Shown one piece after another: positions 54,378-63,697 of a stretch of 64,000 nt of DNA (its first letter is position 1; each line of letters opens with the position of its first letter). The DNA is taken from NCBI GenBank assembly GCA_949126835.1, contig OX421503.1:4799457-4863456 (forward strand), given 5' to 3'. Both the position numbers and the translations under genes were made by a program. The DNA is from Anisus vortex (taxonomy: Eukaryota > Mollusca > Gastropoda > Planorbidae). A model generated the notes under the pieces. It had not been told where the DNA came from. It searched no databases and saw only the letters and a list, made by a program, of their open reading frames with translations.

Positions 54378-57300
54378 TTAATATTTTCTTCTCATGCTCC
54401 GAATCCGAGCCAATGATCCGTTATTTGCTGAAGGTGTGATGTCTAAAATTGAACACATGACATTGTAAATGTCAACAGCGTGCAAATCGCGAATTCTGAC
54501 ATCGCTCTTGAAATCTGAGAAAATTGACACAAGTAAACATGACAGTTACGTTTTGGTTATGAATTACTTTACAATTACAGCAAAGAAAATAAATGTTATC
54601 ATTAGGAATAGTAGATGTGTAGATTTATAGGTAGGACAGTGAGAGACTTATATAGGTAGGTATATAAGTAAATGGATAAATAGGCCTACATAAATAATGT
54701 CATGTATATTGTTTTTCCAAGAATTGGAACACGCAATGTTTATTCCTCTCTCTCTCTCTTTTCTTACTACACACAATATTAGGACGTTTAGTAGGAAAAC
54801 AAAAGGTTCTAGGTAATGTTGGGATTCTGTGTTGATCTCAAATTCTCAGAGTCTGGGAACGACTCATTATTTAATAGGGGAAGTTCCTATCGTTTTTGTT
54901 ATGAGTTTTGTAATGATACCATGATTTTCACCCCTACTGGTAATGGGTCTATCCCTTGCACCACTCGGATAGTATTTAATGATTTGTTTTGTCTGAAAGA
55001 CAGAGAGTTTCGAAATATGTTCCTTTGAGAACGTTTGTGTTTGCACTATTTTATTCTAACTGTACATAATAGATATATTGTATATATTGAACATACCACC
55101 TGAAATAAACTATCAACAACAGTTACACTGAAGCTTCCTTGTCAAGTTACTATTCTATTGTGTTGTACACATTACTATAAGATTTAGCTACTACTATAAT
55201 GTACAAGAAAGGAAATGTTGGAATACAAATACTGAATTTGTGCCCAGGACTATAAGAAGAGTTCGTGTAATACTGAAACATAAATACTAATAATTAAAGT
55301 CTCCCCTAGGACTAACGAGAATTATCAGCAAGATCTACACAGCTCTGGCCACAAGGGGATTGTGGACGTAACAAAATTTGGGGGCTCGTCCGGGATATTT
55401 GAGTTCTACTTTTCCTGACCTATGATTAACAAAATTTAGTGGTCTCGTTCGATATATTTGAGTTCTACTTTTCCTGATCTAGGAATGGAAAAAAATTTGT
55501 TGATCTCGTCTGGAAAATTTGAGTTATATTTTTCCTGACCTAGAAATATTTTGCGACATTAGTATTACTGAGAGCGGCATATTTGTGTTTCGTTTTCTAG
55601 GACTGTGAAACTATTCTTTTTTTTAAAAAGAGGAGAGAACTGGTTTGCGCATTTATTCCTTGGGAAGTGTGAAGATTCCACGAAGTGTTTAATATTATAT
55701 TGTGCGAATTTCTGGACAAATCGTAAGTTGGAACTTTATATTTTATTATACAATATATACTACTCTACTATCACAAATATTTCGAACGCTATACTATGGC
55801 TTCGAATATATCAAGTGAGGAACTTAATGCCATGCCATTTGCTGAACTAAAAGAATTAGCTGAGTCCTTTGGGATTGAGGCAGGACAGGCAAGACCTAAT
55901 CGTAATCGTTTGATCAAAGAAATTATGACATGTTTGAACGGGCAGAATGCCATGAACACTGTTAATGTAGTTGAAGTGGGACAGAACGATATCAATGAAG
56001 GTTATGTAGCTCCCAGTGGGGGCGAGGTAATTGCCCACGGAGACGAGGTAAGAAATATGTCATCTAGATCATCAAACAATGATGAAGATGAAGGGTTGAG
56101 TGAAAACCTAAAATTCTAATTAGCTATGAAGAGAATGGAATTGGAAAGAATGAGGATAGAAACTGAAAGGGAAAATGAAAGAATTAGGATAGAAACTGAA
56201 AGGGAAAATGAAAGAATTAGGATAGAAACTGAAAGGGAAAATGAAAGAATTAGGATTGAAAGCAGAGAAAGGATAGGGATGGCACGCATGAACAGACCTG
56301 ACCATCGTAGGGACAGCAATGGTATGGATATTAGCGCAATGAAGCAACACTTGCCTATATTCAGAGAAGAAGATGTTCAAGATTTCTTTTTGCTTTTTGA
56401 GAGGATAGCTGTAGATTATCAGTTCCCTGATGATAAGATGGCCTTATTGTTACGGTCAACTCTCAACAAAGGAAAAGCATTGGACGTAGTGTTGGGTTTA
56501 ACACCCGAGGAAATAAATGACTATGAAGTAATCAAAGATAGGGTGCTAAAAAGTTATTCCCTGACACCAGAAAATATAGAAAGCTATTTAGAGACAGAAA
56601 GAAGGCATATGATCAAACTCATGTAGACTTTTTGAAACAAAAGGAGAAAATGTTAGAACAGTGGCTAAGGTCACAGAATGTAAGTGAGTTTGATAAACTC
56701 AAGAACCTAATATTGTTTGAGGAATTCAATGATTGTATTCGAGTGGATATTAAAACCCACATCTCAGACCGAGGGGTTGAAGATGTGCATGAAGCTGCTA
56801 GATTGGCAGATAACTATGCCATAATTCACGCCAGCATAAAGCCATATTATGCTGACAAACCCAAAGTGCACAAACCAGAGCCCAAGGAGGCTAGTAAACC
56901 AAAAGAGACAAGTGAAAACAATAATAAGAACAGTGGTGTAAATAATAATAGTAACTTAACTCATTTCAGGAAGCAGACAGATGTAAATAAAGCAAAGGTT
57001 GTATGTTTCAATTGCAAGAAAGAGGGCCACATGAAGAAAGATTGTTGGATCCTTACCAAGAAGCAAGGTGCTATTCTACACTGTGCCAGAGTGCAGAAAG
57101 ATAGCAAGCAGACAGAAGAAGTGTGCAACACAGGGTCAAGAAACTCAAAAGAAATGCGGCCGGCATCGCCCATAGTTGTGGAGTCGATGGTTTTTGAGAA
57201 CAGTCTATCTAAGGTAAAAGAGAATAGCTGTACTCAATCTATTATGCTTTCAGAAGGCCGTGAGGAACAGATGGTTCCTGAAGTCCCGGAAGAGGACGAC

Positions 57301-60300
57301 CTATCCAATTTTCGACCCTTTGTCTACGAGGGGACAGTGTCGACAGAAGTCGATGTACTCAGCAAGAAGAAAATACAGATATTACGTGACACGGGTTCTG
57401 CTGTCAGCGTGATCCTGGAGGGCAGTGTGCCGTTAACAGATGCCACCAGTACCGGTGAGTCTGTTGTGCTGAGAGGTGCTAGTATGGAGGCTGTGGAAGC
57501 TCCACTACACAGAATTAAACTCGAGTCGGATATTTTTACAGGTAACATTGTAGTGGGAGTGTGGCGCGCACTACCCGTCAAAGGCGTTTCCATGATATTA
57601 GGAAATGACATTATGGGCGGCAGAGTCACTGTCGAGCCCATGGTTAAAGTGTTGGAGACAAAGATGGCGGAGGACAAAAACCTACGTCCTGCCAATGAAC
57701 GCCCAACATGTGCACTGACAAGAGCAATGCAGAAAAAGAAGTCGGTAAAGACTCCTGCTACGCCGTGTAGTGCAACGAAAGATGTGTTTGTCTGTTCTGA
57801 AGACACACATGCGAATGAAACAGTGATAACAGAAACACCTGACATCGATTTAAGTGCTACGTTCTTTGCTGAACTAACAACTGGTGATGCAACAGAGAAC
57901 GATAACATTTTGTCACCAAAGCAGAAATTGGTGAAAGAACAATTGAATGACGAAGTAATAATGCAACTCAGAATGAAAGCTGTTGATGAAAAGACTGCAG
58001 ATTCAATGGCGGAATGTTTTTACATGAAAGATGAAGTGTTGATGAGAAAGTCGAAACCGCTCAACTCAGGTACAAACGAGTGGGACAGTATTCACCAGAT
58101 TGTAATACCTAAGTGCTATCGTCAAGATATACTGCGTATGGCACATGATCTTCCTTTCGCTGGTCACATGGGAGTCCGAAAAACGCACCACCGTATCCTC
58201 CCTTACTTCTACTGGCCAGGACTGAGAAGAGATGTCGAACAATACTGCAAGACTTGCCACGTATGCCAAATGGTAGGACGTCCTAACCAACGAATTCCTG
58301 TCGCTCCACTCCAGCCGATACCAGCGTTCGACGAACCATTCAGTCATATACTCATTGATTGCGTGGGCCCGTTGCCGAAAACAAAAGCCGGTTTTCAATA
58401 CCTGCTCACAGTCATGTGTTCAACCACTCGCTTCCCGGAAGCCATTCCGTTGCGGAACATAACAACAGTGAAGGTGGTAGACGCCCTGACAAATTTCTTC
58501 ACACGTTATGGCCTACCGAAGACAGTACAGTCCGACCAGGGGACTAACTTTACTTCGAACATTTTCAAACAAGTCATGGAACAATTAGGGATAAGCCATA
58601 GGCTATCAAGTGCCTATCATCCTGAGAGCCAGGGAGCTCTGGAAAGGTTTTATCAGACATTAAAATCGATGCTTAAAAAGTACTGTTATGAAAACGAGAA
58701 AGACTGGGATAAGGGTGTGCCTTATGTACTGTTCGCTGCAAGGGAGGCCACTCAGGAATCCCTGGGGTTTAGCCCATTCGAACTTGTGTATGGACACTCA
58801 GTCAGAGGTCCGTTGAAACTTCTACATGAAACTTGGCTAACGGACAGTGAACCAATTGGACTTTTGTCATATGTAGATAAATTTAAAAATAGGCTTTATC
58901 ATGCTTTTAACCATGTGAAGATTCATTTTCCACAGATGCAGGAGCGTATGAGACAGAACTATGACCGTAAAGCTACAGCTAGAACTTTTGCACCAGGTGA
59001 CAAAGTTCTTGTGTTTCTACCTTCGCAAAATCAGCCTTTAAGTGCAAAGTTTAGTGGACCCTATGAGATAGAGTCAAAGCTTGGCGAGGTCAATTATTTG
59101 ATAAAGACTCCTGACCGGAGACAAAAACAGAGGGTATGCCATATTAATTTACTTAAGCCCTATGTTTCCAGGGAAAAGAGTAAACCACGGGAGGTCCCCA
59201 TGATTTCATTAGCTAGAGTCCCGACGGATTTATCTAGGATAGAATATAAGTTTGCAGAAAGTAAACTTAATAATACAGATGCCCTTAAGAGTTTAGATAC
59301 AAGGCTAGAACATCTTCCGGTAGAAGATAAGGAGAAGATTATCGAGCTGGTACATGAATATAAGTCACTGTTTACAGATGTTCCCAGGAGGACACATCTA
59401 ATAGAACACGATGTAGTATTAACTGAGGGTGCCAGGCCAATTAAACAGCATCCATATAGAGTTAACCCCATCAGACTTGAACATATTAGAGCAGAGGTGA
59501 AGTATATGTTAGAAAATGACATAGTGGAAGAATGTGATAGCGAATGGTCTTCACCCTGTGTGTTGGTACCAAAAGCCGACAACACATTGCGGTTTTGTAA
59601 AGACTTTAGGAAATTAAATAATTTGACAAAGACTGACTCGTATCCCATTCCTCGTAATGATGACCTCATTGATAAGATAGGTGACGCGACGTATGTGACA
59701 AAAAATGATCTTCTCTCCGCGTACTTTCAGATTCCTTTGACGCCACGGGCACAGGAAGTATCCGCCTTTGTGACACCTGACGGACTTTACAGGTATAAGG
59801 TCATGCCATTCGGACTCCGTAAAGCCGCTGCGACGTTTCAAAGGCTTATAAACACCCTCACTCGCGGTATCTTCCAGTGTAATGCCTACCTCGACGACAT
59901 AGTGGTGTATAGTACAGATTTCAAGACACATGTCAGTCAACTACGACACTTGTTTGAACGACTGAATGACGCCAATTTGACAATAAACCTGGCTAAGAGT
60001 CAGTTTGGACATGCCACTATCGAGTATCTTGGACATGTAGTGGGTGGTGGAAAGGTTAAACCAGTAAATGCTAAAATAGAAGCTATTCAGAATGTCACAT
60101 TGCCACAGACAAGGAGACAGCTCCGTAGTTACCTTGGAATGGCCGGGTATTATCGTAAGTTTTGCCAGGACTTTTCTACGGTAGCTTGCCCCTTAACTGA
60201 CCTACTAAAGAAGAACAATCGCTTTGTTTGGTCTGACAAGTGCCAAAAGGCGTTTGATGAGTTGAAGTTAAGATTATCCAGGGCACCTATTTTGGTGACC

Positions 60301-63300
60301 CCGCGTTTTGATAGACCCTTTAAAATTGCAGTAGACGCGTGCGATACTGGGATGGGAGCGGTGCTGACTCAGCAGGATGACCACGGAGAGGAGCACCCGG
60401 TGTTCTACCACTCACAGAAATTCAATATCCATGAACGTAATTATAATACAAGTGAGAAGGTACTTTTAGGGTTAATCCTGGCGTTAAAACAGTTTGATTT
60501 CTATGTAAACAGCTCTGGGTACCCGATAGAAATACTGACCGACCACAACCCTCTGACTTTTCTCTCCAGGGTCAAGCAAAACCAGAGGCTTGTTAGATGG
60601 AGCTTATTCCTCCAAGCCTATGACTTAAACATAAAACACCTGAGGGGTAGGGACAACGTCACAGCTGATACTCTATCTCGGTTGCTACATGATTGACTGA
60701 ATAACCCCATACTTCTTTTTCAGATCATCTCACTTATTCATTAAGAATGTGTCATGATAACCTATCATTCGTTTGAATTTTGATTATGGAATACCTATAG
60801 AATACTTGTATCATACAGAAGTCAAGTCTTTTGAAAGTATTAATAATTTTTATAATCATGTATAATATTGATGTTCTGATATATTTTAAATTCATTTGAT
60901 TATGAAAAAGAAATTCCATTTAAATGTTGATGAATGATGCAATAAATATATAATATGCACGTATTTACTTGATATGGATGGATAAAAGTAATTGTCATCA
61001 CATGCAATTAAGTGGGAAAACTTTGAGCTAGTTGATTTATTATCTTGTTTTATTTTAGTTAATGAATGGAGCTAAATAATAATATGTACAATTTTTATCT
61101 TAGAAAGAGATGTAATATCAATTGGTATAAATTAATAGATAATATTGGAAATCTATTACTAAATTGTTATATCATGGTAATAGAATGGGAAAAACTAGTG
61201 GATATTCACTATGTTGTATATAGGTTGTTATATATTCCATATATCCGGGAATGGAGGGAAACAAAGGTACCTAAAGGTGGGCACTCATTCAACCCTGAAC
61301 AATCTTTTATATTAAACTTTCAAATTTGCCAAAAACGCATAATAGTGGATTACATTTTAATATTGAGATTACTGTAGTAATCGTAACTAGAGCGTATTTT
61401 CTCCTTATATTTGAGAAAAGGGGAAGTATCATCATCTTAGGTATGAACCCTGTTAATGTCAAGTTGACACTGTAATTTAAAGGGGAAGTAACCTATAGTT
61501 TGATTCGAGTTACGTATTACTTATCTTTTGGTTTGTATATTAGAAGTAAACTGTTGAAAATTGACAGAGTTTGAGCAATGTTATATTTGTTTAAATAGAT
61601 TAAGACTTTTTGCAAATTTTTGGTGGAAATCCACACAACTGTACATAGTTAAAATAAGAATGACTAGAATATTTTTGAATTATTTGTACTTGTTGAGACA
61701 TTAGTTAATATTAATATTAACGGGGAAATATTTGTCCATCACGTTATAATCACAATTACCATTGGGTAGTGACACTTTTTATAATTTAGTTGTGCCAGTG
61801 AGCCATGTTTGCTTAAATTGTCTTATAATCTTCCATTGATTGATGGTTGTTAAAACGATAGTGTTAAGTACGAAAAATGTACCATGTTGAGTATTACTTG
61901 GGTAATTATGTACATTATTTCTTTCATTGGGTGGGGGCGTGTCATGTATATTGTTTTTCCAAGAATTGGAACACGCAATGTTTATTCCTCTCTCTCTCTC
62001 TTTTCTTACTACACACAATATTAGGACGTTTAGTAGGAAAACAAAAGGTTCTAGGTAATGTTGGGATTCTGTCATCATCATTGCCCGTCACCCCAGCTGG
62101 GGTATGGGCCGCCAACCACAGATCTCCAGAGTCCTCTGTCCTGGGCCATTCTCTCCAATTGAGTCCAGCTGTACCCCATCTTTTCTGTGTCTGCCTCAAG
62201 GTCGCGTCGCCAGGTATTCCTTGGGCGGCCCCTTTTCCGCTTGCCTTGCGGGTTCCACTTGAGTGCCTGTCTGGTGATGTTGGTTGGCGGCTTGCGCAGG
62301 GTGTGCCCTATCCAACCCCATCTTCTTCTTCTGATATCCTCTTCTATAGGGCGTTGGCAGGTTCTTTGCCAGAGGTCGGTATTGTTTATGGTGTCAGGCC
62401 AGCGGATCTGGAGTATCCTTCTGAGGCAGCTGTTGATGAAGGTTTGGACTTTGCCAGTGGTAGCTTTTGTCATTCTCCAAGTTTCCGCGCCATACAACAG
62501 GACTGACTTAACATTAGAGTTGAACAGTCTAATTTTTGTATCTAGGGACAGCTCTTTGGAGTTCCATATATTCTTGAGTTGGATGAAGGGATTCTGTGTT
62601 GATCTCAAATTCTCAGAGTCTGGGAACGACTCATTATTTAATAGGGGAAGTTCCTATCGTTTTTGTTATGAGTTTTGTAATGATACCATGATTTTAACCC
62701 CTACTGGTAATGGGTCTATCCCTTGCACCACTCGGATAGTATTTAATGATTTGTTTTGTCTGAAAGACAGAGAGTTTCGAAATATGTTCCTTTGAGAACG
62801 TTTGTGTTTGCACTATTTTATTCTAACTGTACATAATAGATATATTGTATATATTGAACATACCACCTGAAATAAACTATCAACAACAGTTACACTGAAG
62901 CTTCCTTGTCAAGTTACTATTCTATTGTGTTGTACACATTACTATAAGATTTAGCTACTACTATAATGTACAAGAAAGGAAATGTTGGAATACAAATACT
63001 GAATTTGTGCCCAGGACTATAAGAAGAGTTCGTGTAATACTGAAACATAAATACTAATAATTAAAGTCTCCCCTAGGACTAACGAGAATTATCAGCAAGA
63101 TCTACACAGCTCTGGCCACAAGGGGATTGTGGACGTAACAAAATGTATGTCGAAACATAACGAGTATTATTGGATAGATATATAGAATTAATAGAAAGAT
63201 AGAGGGATAGATAGACATGCGGATATTTAAAAAAGGAAAGTATCCCGTCGGACCAAATTGATCCACAGGGCCGGTGAAACAGCGTTCACCAGTTTCTGTA

Positions 63301-63697
63301 GCCACGGCATACTATGTGATTGTGTGGCCAGCACTATACACAGCCGCCTTTACTTTACCCCAACTTAGGCCAGGTACCCATCATGCGCATATACCGATAA
63401 ATAAAAACATAAATAGTTTGATTGATTGTTGAATGAATGGATTGGTGGATAAAGAAATAAAAAGAAAGTTTAATTGAGTGTATACTACTTAAATTTGTCT
63501 GTTTATGAATGAATGAAATGAATAATATATAAGAAGACAGAAAGAGAATAATCATAATATGTTGAATTATTTTTTTCACTGATTGATAGATAATTCAACT
63601 TACATGGTCCGAGGGCATAGAAAATTCCTTTCATATCTTTCAGCTGATTGTCATATCCATGGTAACCGACAGATTTAGGCACTGTGTTATCAAATGG
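54378..63697 (-). CDS. ENPP6-like paralog C, last two exons (gene continues past window end)
   Basis: Exon 8 at 63697-63604 reads [19 protein letters not shown] and [12 protein letters not shown], carrying the last metal-ligand His (GYHGYDN). Exon 9 at 54514-54378 reads on from the split Tyr codon with [12 protein letters not shown] and [10 protein letters not shown] and stops after RRKY. Splice sites and phases are identical to A and B. Upstream exons must lie beyond 64000. The intervening 9-kb intron contains the LTR retrotransposon, which is almost its whole length; in paralog B the same intron is 545 bp. Nothing in the two exons suggests decay, but transcription must cross an inserted element with its own polyadenylation signals. 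Confidence 0.82.
54698..55373 (+). repeat. 5' LTR
   Basis: 676 bp, TG...CA. It contains a CTCTCTCTCTC tract and AAATAAA near 55102, a likely polyadenylation signal. It differs from the 3' LTR at one visible site (GATTTTCACC at 54928-54937, ATTTTAACC in the other). Confidence 0.92.
55379..55396 (+). promoter_or_regulatory. primer binding site, tRNA-Pro
   Basis: TGGGGGCTCGTCCGGGAT is the 18-nt complement of the tRNA-Pro 3' end, the same site used by murine leukaemia-type retroviruses. It lies five bases after the LTR end. Confidence 0.85.
55796..56626 (+). pseudogene. gag N-terminal part, interrupted
   Basis: A first open segment (55796-56119) begins [20 protein letters not shown]; its first 50 residues look like a SAP-type helix-loop-helix. 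In-frame TAA at 56117-56119 ends it, and the same frame goes on at 56126 with four tandem copies of a charged decapeptide (RIETERENE type, probably coiled coil) and then capsid-like sequence ([20 protein letters not shown]). The capsid homology leaves this frame near 56575 and continues one frame over into the long downstream ORF, consistent with loss or gain of one base. Frame is lost inside the capsid, so this copy probably cannot make full-length Gag. An assembly error is the alternative. Confidence 0.75.
56632..60696 (+). CDS. Gmr1-like gag(C-term)-pol polyprotein
   Basis: 1354 codons open from the first in-frame non-ATG codon; the true frame opens at about 56542 and continues Gag. Residues 1-70 are the capsid C-terminal, SCAN-like part ([20 protein letters not shown]). 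A CCHC zinc knuckle is at C125-C138, and the retropepsin with D253-T-G lies at about 240-345. Integrase zinc ligands are H505, H512, C542 and C545; its DDE residues D576, D635 and E671 have exact DX35E spacing; a GPY module is at 809-811. Reverse transcriptase spans about 940-1120 with D1026 and YLDD at 1086-1089. RNase H has D1235, E1275, D1304 and D1346. All catalytic residues are present. The integrase-before-RT order separates this from ordinary gypsy elements. The frame ends 1.2 kb before the 3' LTR. Confidence 0.92.
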   Translation: MKQKEKMLEQWLRSQNVSEFDKLKNLILFEEFNDCIRVDIKTHISDRGVEDVHEAARLADNYAIIHASIKPYYADKPKVHKPEPKEASKPKETSENNNKNSGVNNNSNLTHFRKQTDVNKAKVVCFNCKKEGHMKKDCWILTKKQGAILHCARVQKDSKQTEEVCNTGSRNSKEMRPASPIVVESMVFENSLSKVKENSCTQSIMLSEGREEQMVPEVPEEDDLSNFRPFVYEGTVSTEVDVLSKKKIQILRDTGSAVSVILEGSVPLTDATSTGESVVLRGASMEAVEAPLHRIKLESDIFTGNIVVGVWRALPVKGVSMILGNDIMGGRVTVEPMVKVLETKMAEDKNLRPANERPTCALTRAMQKKKSVKTPATPCSATKDVFVCSEDTHANETVITETPDIDLSATFFAELTTGDATENDNILSPKQKLVKEQLNDEVIMQLRMKAVDEKTADSMAECFYMKDEVLMRKSKPLNSGTNEWDSIHQIVIPKCYRQDILRMAHDLPFAGHMGVRKTHHRILPYFYWPGLRRDVEQYCKTCHVCQMVGRPNQRIPVAPLQPIPAFDEPFSHILIDCVGPLPKTKAGFQYLLTVMCSTTRFPEAIPLRNITTVKVVDALTNFFTRYGLPKTVQSDQGTNFTSNIFKQVMEQLGISHRLSSAYHPESQGALERFYQTLKSMLKKYCYENEKDWDKGVPYVLFAAREATQESLGFSPFELVYGHSVRGPLKLLHETWLTDSEPIGLLSYVDKFKNRLYHAFNHVKIHFPQMQERMRQNYDRKATARTFAPGDKVLVFLPSQNQPLSAKFSGPYEIESKLGEVNYLIKTPDRRQKQRVCHINLLKPYVSREKSKPREVPMISLARVPTDLSRIEYKFAESKLNNTDALKSLDTRLEHLPVEDKEKIIELVHEYKSLFTDVPRRTHLIEHDVVLTEGARPIKQHPYRVNPIRLEHIRAEVKYMLENDIVEECDSEWSSPCVLVPKADNTLRFCKDFRKLNNLTKTDSYPIPRNDDLIDKIGDATYVTKNDLLSAYFQIPLTPRAQEVSAFVTPDGLYRYKVMPFGLRKAAATFQRLINTLTRGIFQCNAYLDDIVVYSTDFKTHVSQLRHLFERLNDANLTINLAKSQFGHATIEYLGHVVGGGKVKPVNAKIEAIQNVTLPQTRRQLRSYLGMAGYYRKFCQDFSTVACPLTDLLKKNNRFVWSDKCQKAFDELKLRLSRAPILVTPRFDRPFKIAVDACDTGMGAVLTQQDDHGEEHPVFYHSQKFNIHERNYNTSEKVLLGLILALKQFDFYVNSSGYPIEILTDHNPLTFLSRVKQNQRLVRWSLFLQAYDLNIKHLRGRDNVTADTLSRLLHD
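60697..61939 (+). other. retrotransposon 3' non-coding region and polypurine tract
   Basis: AT-rich; the only sizeable frame (61066-61377) has no recognisable domain, and no env-like signal or membrane segment is evident. TGGGTGGGGGCG directly before the 3' LTR (61928-61939) is the likely polypurine tract. GAAAAGGGGAAGT and AAAGGGGAAGT at 61415 and 61480 are similar purine runs. Confidence 0.6.
61940..63140 (+). repeat. 3' LTR, split by an RTE-like insertion
   Basis: LTR parts 61940-62072 and 62598-63140, joined by a 515-bp insert and the second copy of a 10-bp target duplication. Without these, the LTR is exactly 676 bp, equal to the 5' LTR. Confidence 0.92.
62073..62587 (-). mobile_element. 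5'-truncated RTE-like retrotransposon inserted in the LTR
   Basis: The minus strand encodes the C-terminal 170 residues of an RTE-type ORF2 with no stop: [54 protein letters not shown] and [16 protein letters not shown]. The 3' tail is ATGATGATG-like. GGGATTCTGT at 62063-62072 and 62588-62597 is the target duplication. It is intact to its truncation point, so recent. Confidence 0.88.
63236..63382 (-). mobile_element. SINE family 1, tRNA-like head missing
   Basis: It has CCCGTCGGACCAAATTGATC, GTAGCCACGGCATACTATG, GCCTTTACTTTACCCCAAC and GGTACCCATCATG, and then stops before the head. It lies in the last intron of paralog C. Confidence 0.7.

Larger units (their letters stand above)
54698..63140 (+). 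mobile_element. Gmr1-like LTR retrotransposon (gypsy RT, integrase before RT)
   Basis: 8.44 kb between two 676-bp LTRs (TGTCATG...GTAACA). Order: LTR, tRNA-Pro primer site, gag, protease, integrase, reverse transcriptase, RNase H, 1.2 kb non-coding, LTR. The RT is Ty3/gypsy-like, but integrase precedes it as in copia, the arrangement known for the Gmr1 group. No env gene is seen. The left flank ends TAAATAA and the right begins AAATGTATG, so there is no clean target duplication. The pre-insertion sequence can be judged from the B intron (GGATAAATAAATATGTAAGT near 37809). Confidence 0.92.

Noticed and set aside
54816..55028. 70-residue ORF present in both LTRs
   Set aside because: Duplicated simply because LTRs are duplicated; no domain, and no reason to expect an LTR-encoded protein.
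57324..57908. 194-residue minus-strand frame within the retrotransposon
   Set aside because: It is antisense to the protease region, with no homology or start context.
61066..61377. 103-residue frame as a possible env or accessory gene
   Set aside because: It is very AT-rich, without signal peptide, membrane span or recognisable domain. Chance is more likely.
54693..63145. Five-base target duplication for the LTR element
   Set aside because: The flanks (AATAA and AAATG) do not match. AAAT occurs near both ends but is offset by two bases, too weak to claim.
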